Below are positions 59,715 to 64,000 of a stretch of DNA of 64,000 bases, in pieces (position 1 is the first letter of the stretch; each line of letters opens with the position of its first letter). The stretch lies in the NCBI RefSeq assembly GCF_030380735.1, contig NZ_JAUDRZ010000001.1, forward strand, positions 248,001-312,000. The letters are read 5' to 3'. Source of the DNA: Rhizobium sp. S152 (lineage in GTDB: Bacteria; Pseudomonadota; Alphaproteobacteria; Rhizobiales; Rhizobiaceae). A program made the translations under genes and the position numbers. The notes under the pieces were generated by a model that was not told the origin of the DNA, searched no databases, and saw nothing but the letters and a program-made list of their open reading frames with translations.

Positions 59715-61118
59715 ATGGACATGCGTCCAGATCCGTTCGTTCCACCAGCGCCCGTTCCGCGCACCGTGCCCCCGAGCCGGCTTGAGATCATTCGCACCAT
59801 TCTGCGCAATCCGCTGGAACTGTGGGGCGAGCCATCCTACACGCTGCCGTTCATTAAGACGAAGTTCTTCCGCGAACGCACGATCATCGTCAACGATCCC
59901 GGCCTGATCAAGCACGTGCTGGTCGATAACGCCGCCAACTACCGCATGTCGGATATCCGCCAGCTGATCCTGCGCCCCATTCTGCGCGACGGCTTGCTGA
60001 CGGCGGAAGGTGAAGTCTGGAAACGATCGCGCAAGGCGGTGGCCCCCGTGTTTACCCCTCGCCACGCCAACGGCTTTGCCGGCCAGATGCTCCGCCAGTC
60101 TGAAGATTATGTCCGCAAGTACGAGACGTCAGGCAGCACCGGAAAGACCTTCGAGATCGCCGCCGACATGGCCGAGCTCACCTTCGCCATCCTCGCCGAC
60201 ACGCTGTTTTCAGGCGAGATCGTCACCTCGTCCGACAGCTTCGCCGACGACGTCAACGCGCTCCTGCATCGCATGGGCCGCGTCGATCCGATGGACCTGT
60301 TGCGCGCCCCCTCCTGGGTCCCGCGCGTCACCCGCATAGGCGGCCAGAAGGTGCTGGAGAAATTCCGCAATATCGTCCGCGAAACCATGGATGCCCGCCT
60401 CAACCGCATGGGAGAGGACCGCGACACGGCGCCCGAGGATTTCCTGACGCTGCTTCTCGACCAGGCAAAGTCTGGTGGGCTAACCAATGCCGAGATCGAG
60501 GACAACATCCTCACCTTCATCGGCGCCGGCCACGAAACCACGGCTCGCGCTCTGGCCTGGACGCTTTACTGCGTCGCCAACACGCCGCATATCCGAGATG
60601 CGATGGAAGAGGAAATCGACCGCGTTCTCGCCACCGGGGCCGAACCGGTCAAGTGGCTCGATCTGATGCCCTATACGCGCGCCGCCTTCGAGGAGGCGCT
60701 CCGCCTCTATCCGCCGGCGCCGTCGATCAACCGCGCCGCGATCGCTAACGACCGCTGGACCGACGCCAAGGGCGAGACGGTCGAGATCAAGGCCGGCGTC
60801 ACCGTGCTGATCATGCCCTGGACGCTGCATCGCCACGAACTCTATTGGGATAAGCCCCGCGCCTACATGCCGGAGCGCTTCCTGCCGGAAAACCGCGCCA
60901 AGATCAGCCGCTTCCAGTTTCTTCCCTTCGGCGCCGGGCCGCGCGTCTGCATCGGCGCCACCTTCGCGCTGCAGGAGGCGGTGATCGCGCTCGCCGTAAT
61001 GATGCATCGCTTCCGCTTTGACATGACGGATGAAACCAATCCCTGGCCGGTGCAGAAGCTGACTACCCAGCCGCAGAACGGCTTGCCGATGCGTGTCACG
61101 CCAAGAGCTCTTGTCTGA
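59715..61118 (+). CDS. Cytochrome P450
   Basis: 467 residues from the ATG at 59715; a TTG at 59706 is possible but too close to the AAGG site. Signatures are AGHETT (271-276), the ExxR pair Glu327-Arg330, the PERF segment, and the heme loop FGAGPRVCIG with Cys412. There is no membrane anchor, so it is soluble and needs separate redox partners, none of which is adjacent. The substrate is unknown. Confidence 0.92.
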   Translation: MDMRPDPFVPPAPVPRTVPPSRLEIIRTILRNPLELWGEPSYTLPFIKTKFFRERTIIVNDPGLIKHVLVDNAANYRMSDIRQLILRPILRDGLLTAEGEVWKRSRKAVAPVFTPRHANGFAGQMLRQSEDYVRKYETSGSTGKTFEIAADMAELTFAILADTLFSGEIVTSSDSFADDVNALLHRMGRVDPMDLLRAPSWVPRVTRIGGQKVLEKFRNIVRETMDARLNRMGEDRDTAPEDFLTLLLDQAKSGGLTNAEIEDNILTFIGAGHETTARALAWTLYCVANTPHIRDAMEEEIDRVLATGAEPVKWLDLMPYTRAAFEEALRLYPPAPSINRAAIANDRWTDAKGETVEIKAGVTVLIMPWTLHRHELYWDKPRAYMPERFLPENRAKISRFQFLPFGAGPRVCIGATFALQEAVIALAVMMHRFRFDMTDETNPWPVQKLTTQPQNGLPMRVTPRALV

Positions 61119-61216
61119 AAATGCATAAATCTTTCAAACTATTGCCTGATTGACTATGAATGAAAGCCGGTCAAAGTGGCAGCATGCGAAAAACGCGCCG
61201 CCCGAGGAGATAGTCT

Positions 61217-63388
61217 ATGAGCCGCATCGATAAACACGGTCTTGCGATTGAAGCCGTCCTTCATGATTTTCTGGTCAAGGAGGCGCTTCCAGGTCTGGGG
61301 CTCGACGCGGACAAGTTCTTTGCCGACTTCTCGGCCATCGTCCACGATCTGGCCCCGAAGAACCGTGAACTGCTCGCCAAGCGGGATGTCCTCCAGCTGC
61401 GCCTCGACGATTGGTATCGCGAGCATGGCGCGCCTTTCGACATGGATGCCTATCAGGCCTTTCTGCGTGAGATTGGCTATCTCCTGCCGGAGGGATCTGA
61501 TTTCCAGGTGACGACGACGAATGTCGATCCTGAGATCACCTCTATCGCCGGCCCTCAGCTCGTCGTTCCCGTCATGAACGCCCGCTACGCTTTGAACGCC
61601 GCCAACGCCCGCTGGGGCTCGCTCTACGACGCGCTCTACGGCACCGACGCCATCCCGGAAGCTGATGGTGCTGAGAAGGACAAGGGATACAACCCGAAAC
61701 GCGGCGAAAAGGTCATCGCCTGGGTCCGCGATTTCCTCGATAGCGCCGTCCCTCTTGTCGATTGGAGCTGGAAGGACGTCGCCGGTCTCATCGTCAAAGA
61801 CGGTGCGCTCGCCATTTCCTCTACCGACGGCGAACATGTTGCCCTGAAAGACCCGTCCCATTTTGCCGGCTACAGGGGCGAGGGGGCCGCTCCCACCAAC
61901 ATCCTCCTGAAGAACAACGGCGTCCATATCGACATCGTCATCGATGCTTCCACGGAGATCGGCAAGAGCGATGCCGCCCACATCTCCGATGTCTGGCTCG
62001 AATCCGCCATCACCACGATCATGGACTGCGAGGATTCCATCGCCGCCGTCGATGCCGAGGACAAGACCGAGGTTTATCGCAACTGGCTCGGCCTGATGAA
62101 GGGTGATCTCCAGGAAGAGGTCACGAAGGGCGGCAAAAGCTTCATCCGCGCGCTCAATCCCGATCTCGATTATACCGGTCCTGACGGCGCCAGCTTCGAG
62201 GTCCATCGCCGCTCGCTGATGCTGATCCGCAACGTCGGCCACCTCATGACGAATCCGGCTATCCTTGATCGCGATGGCAACGAGGTGCCTGAAGGCATCA
62301 TGGACGCCATGATCACTGCCGCCATCGCGCTTTACGATATCGGCCCGAACGGCCGTCGCAAGAATTCGCGCGCGGGTTCCATGTATGTCGTCAAGCCGAA
62401 GATGCATGGCCCGGAAGAAGTCGCCTTCGCCGTCGAGATCTTCTCGCGCGTCGAGGATGCGCTCGGTATGGCCAGAAACACCATGAAAATGGGCATTATG
62501 GACGAGGAGCGCCGCACCACGGTCAACCTCAAGGAATGCATCCGCGCCGCCCGCGAGCGCGTCGTCTTCATCAATACCGGCTTCCTCGACCGCACCGGTG
62601 ACGAGATGCACACCTCGATGGAAGCTGGCCCGATGATCCGCAAGGGCGACATGAAGCAGGCTGCCTGGATCGCCGCATATGAGAACTGGAACGTCGATAT
62701 CGGCCTCGAATGCGGCCTTTCCGGCCATGCGCAGATCGGCAAGGGCATGTGGGCCATGCCGGATCTTATGGCGGCCATGCTGGAGCAGAAGATCGCTCAT
62801 CCGAAGGCGGGCGCCAACACGGCCTGGGTCCCGTCGCCCACCGCCGCGACTTTGCACGCTACGCACTATCACAAGGTCAACGTAGCCAATGTCCAGCGCG
62901 GTCTGAAAGACCGCCCGCGCGCCAAATTGAGCGACATTCTCTCTGTCCCGGTCGCCGTGCGCCCCAACTGGACGCCTGAGGAAATCCAGCGTGAGCTTGA
63001 CAACAATGCGCAAGGCATTCTCGGCTACGTCGTCCGCTGGGTCGATCAGGGCGTCGGTTGCTCTAAGGTCCCCGACATCAACAATGTCGGCCTGATGGAG
63101 GATCGTGCCACGCTCCGTATCTCCGCGCAACACATGGCAAATTGGCTGCATCACCACGTCGTCACCAAGGAGCAGATCGAAGAAACCATGCAACGGATGG
63201 CCGCCGTTGTAGATCAGCAGAATGCGTCTGATCCGCTGTATATGCCAATGGCCGCCGATTTCGAGGGCTCGGTTGCTTTCCAGGCTGCTCTCGATCTGGT
63301 CGTGAAGGGCCGTTCGCAGCCCAACGGCTATACCGAACCAGTCCTGCATCGCCGCCGTCTTGAACTCAAGGCGAAGCAGAACGCCTGA
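61217..63388 (+). CDS. glcB: Malate synthase G
   Basis: 723 residues, the length of isoform [16 protein letters not shown] and the R/G-rich [18 protein letters not shown] segment ([16 protein letters not shown]) lie in the barrel, and HQRVREVLP-type sites of isoform A are absent. It condenses glyoxylate with acetyl-CoA. It is alone between a P450 and an L,D-transpeptidase and ends in a strong terminator. Confidence 0.97.
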   Translation: MSRIDKHGLAIEAVLHDFLVKEALPGLGLDADKFFADFSAIVHDLAPKNRELLAKRDVLQLRLDDWYREHGAPFDMDAYQAFLREIGYLLPEGSDFQVTTTNVDPEITSIAGPQLVVPVMNARYALNAANARWGSLYDALYGTDAIPEADGAEKDKGYNPKRGEKVIAWVRDFLDSAVPLVDWSWKDVAGLIVKDGALAISSTDGEHVALKDPSHFAGYRGEGAAPTNILLKNNGVHIDIVIDASTEIGKSDAAHISDVWLESAITTIMDCEDSIAAVDAEDKTEVYRNWLGLMKGDLQEEVTKGGKSFIRALNPDLDYTGPDGASFEVHRRSLMLIRNVGHLMTNPAILDRDGNEVPEGIMDAMITAAIALYDIGPNGRRKNSRAGSMYVVKPKMHGPEEVAFAVEIFSRVEDALGMARNTMKMGIMDEERRTTVNLKECIRAARERVVFINTGFLDRTGDEMHTSMEAGPMIRKGDMKQAAWIAAYENWNVDIGLECGLSGHAQIGKGMWAMPDLMAAMLEQKIAHPKAGANTAWVPSPTAATLHATHYHKVNVANVQRGLKDRPRAKLSDILSVPVAVRPNWTPEEIQRELDNNAQGILGYVVRWVDQGVGCSKVPDINNVGLMEDRATLRISAQHMANWLHHHVVTKEQIEETMQRMAAVVDQQNASDPLYMPMAADFEGSVAFQAALDLVVKGRSQPNGYTEPVLHRRRLELKAKQNA

Positions 63389-63404
63389 TTGCGGTTCCGC
63401 AATG

Positions 63405-63442
63405 AAAAGGCCGCCGCAATGATGATTGCGGCGGCCTTTTTT
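63405..63442. terminator. Bidirectional terminator after glcB
   Basis: A 16-bp perfect stem (AAAAGGCCGCCGCAAT and complement), loop GATG, with T-run on the right and A-run on the left, serving both convergent genes. Confidence 0.92.
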
Positions 63443-63463
63443 ATACCGAATTTGAGGTCCAGC

Positions 63464-64000
63464 TTACTGGATAACGATGACCTTGGACGTCGTGCGGCCC
63501 GGACGGACGCGGCTGTAGAGGTCGATGACGTCCTGGTTGATCAGGCGGATGCAGCCGGAAGAAGCGGCCGTACCGATGGATGCCCATTCAGGCGTGCCGT
63601 GCAGGCGGAACAGCGTGTCCTTGCCTTCTTCGTTGAAGAGGTACATGGCGCGCGCGCCGAGCGGGTTTGAAAGGCCTGGGCCCATGCCGTCTTCTACGTA
63701 CCTGGCGATCTCGGGGCGGCGAACGGCCATTTCCTTTGGGGGATGCCAGTTCGGCCATTCCTGCTTCCAGGCGACGTAGGCGGTGCCGGCCCATGCGAAG
63801 CCTTGCTTGCCGACGCCGATGCCGTAGCGCATCGCTTTGCCGCCGGGCATGATGTAGTAAAGGAAGCGCTCGCGGGTGTTGACGATGATGGTGCCCGGAC
63901 GCTCGGTCGTTTCATAGGAGACAACCTGACGGTGGAACTGTGGCTTGACCTTCTGGATCGGGATCGCCGGCAGCGAATAACCGGCATCCGTCGTGACTCC
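63464..64000 (-). CDS. L,D-transpeptidase (YkuD/ErfK family), 5' truncated
   Basis: The frame runs to the window edge, so the N-terminus, with any signal peptide, is missing. About 178 residues remain. TIIVNTRERFLYYI opens the YkuD domain and the catalytic motif is HGTPEWASIG...SSGCIRL with the nucleophile cysteine. These enzymes make 3-3 cross-links or anchor proteins to peptidoglycan; rhizobia rely heavily on them. An ATG at 63850 is internal to the domain. Confidence 0.93.
   Translation of the reverse strand, partial: GVTTDAGYSLPAIPIQKVKPQFHRQVVSYETTERPGTIIVNTRERFLYYIMPGGKAMRYGIGVGKQGFAWAGTAYVAWKQEWPNWHPPKEMAVRRPEIARYVEDGMGPGLSNPLGARAMYLFNEEGKDTLFRLHGTPEWASIGTAASSGCIRLINQDVIDLYSRVRPGRTTSKVIVIQ

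Noticed and set aside
57657..60065. An 802-codon minus-strand frame opposite hslU and DUF1402
   Set aside because: It runs across two real genes and a terminator, with no domain I recognise; an antisense shadow.
61154..63349. A 731-codon minus-strand frame opposite malate synthase G
   Set aside because: Mirror of a well-supported glcB; no independent support.

Overview
The window looks like the replication-origin region of an alphaproteobacterial chromosome, most likely from the Rhizobiaceae (Rhizobium/Agrobacterium/Sinorhizobium side). The grounds are gene order and protein character: hemE beside an AT-rich, DnaA-box-bearing gap as in Caulobacter crescentus and Sinorhizobium meliloti; the mnmE-mnmG-rsmG-parA-parB block with perfect or near-perfect parS palindromes; a TsaE-AmgK fusion; a compact HPr kinase next to ChvG/ChvI; and a DivL-type kinase. 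There are no rRNA or tRNA genes, insertion sequences, phage genes or CRISPR arrays that I can recognise. The content is core and chromosomal. The genus is inferred, not proven.

Layout. 1-9605: a truncated holA on the plus strand, then a minus-strand run parB, parA, rsmG, mnmG, mnmE, rho, hemJ, hemE. 9606-10009: putative oriC. 10010-13624: plus-strand PPDK regulator, maf, aroE, coaE and dnaQ, the last four packed head to tail. 13680-14750: secB and fxsA on the minus strand. 14876-20191: Tim44-like protein, mltA, smr, an XRE regulator and gyrB. 20257-25836: a mixed metabolic stretch (nitroreductase, glutathionyl-hydroquinone reductase, FAH-family hydrolase, PHB depolymerase, a DUF2852 protein and a YgjP-like metallopeptidase). 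25912-30969: trpF, trpB, trpA, accD, folC. 31018-42994: a long minus-strand unit divL, tsaE-amgK, murU, addB, addA, trxA. 43197-48652: ahcY, HPr, EIIA-Man, hprK, chvG and chvI, all minus. 48984-51771: pckA, arfB, alkB. 51768-56419: coaA and the his genes hisE, F, A, H, a DUF2628 gene and hisB, minus. 56598-64000: hslV, hslU, a DUF1402 exoprotein, a cytochrome P450, malate synthase G, and an L,D-transpeptidase cut by the window edge.

How the parts fit. Chromosome replication and segregation are concentrated around 1-20 kb (oriC, ParAB, parS, gyrB, dnaQ, holA). Near oriC most genes point away from it on both sides, as expected for co-orientation with replication. The hprK-EIIA-HPr-chvG-chvI block faces pckA, linking a regulatory phosphotransferase system and an envelope-sensing two-component system to gluconeogenesis. 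Cell-wall functions (MltA, MurU/AmgK recycling, L,D-transpeptidase, the lysozyme-like DUF1402 protein) recur along the window.

The points most worth checking are parS palindromes built into the first codons of rsmG and aroE, a further parS-like site about 40 kb away overlapping the pckA terminator, a perfect terminator-like hairpin inside the start of mltA, loss of three zinc-ribbon cysteines in AccD, the tyrosine replacing the phospho-accepting histidine in the DivL-like kinase, and a lysozyme-like signature in the DUF1402 protein. No wholly new system was evident.
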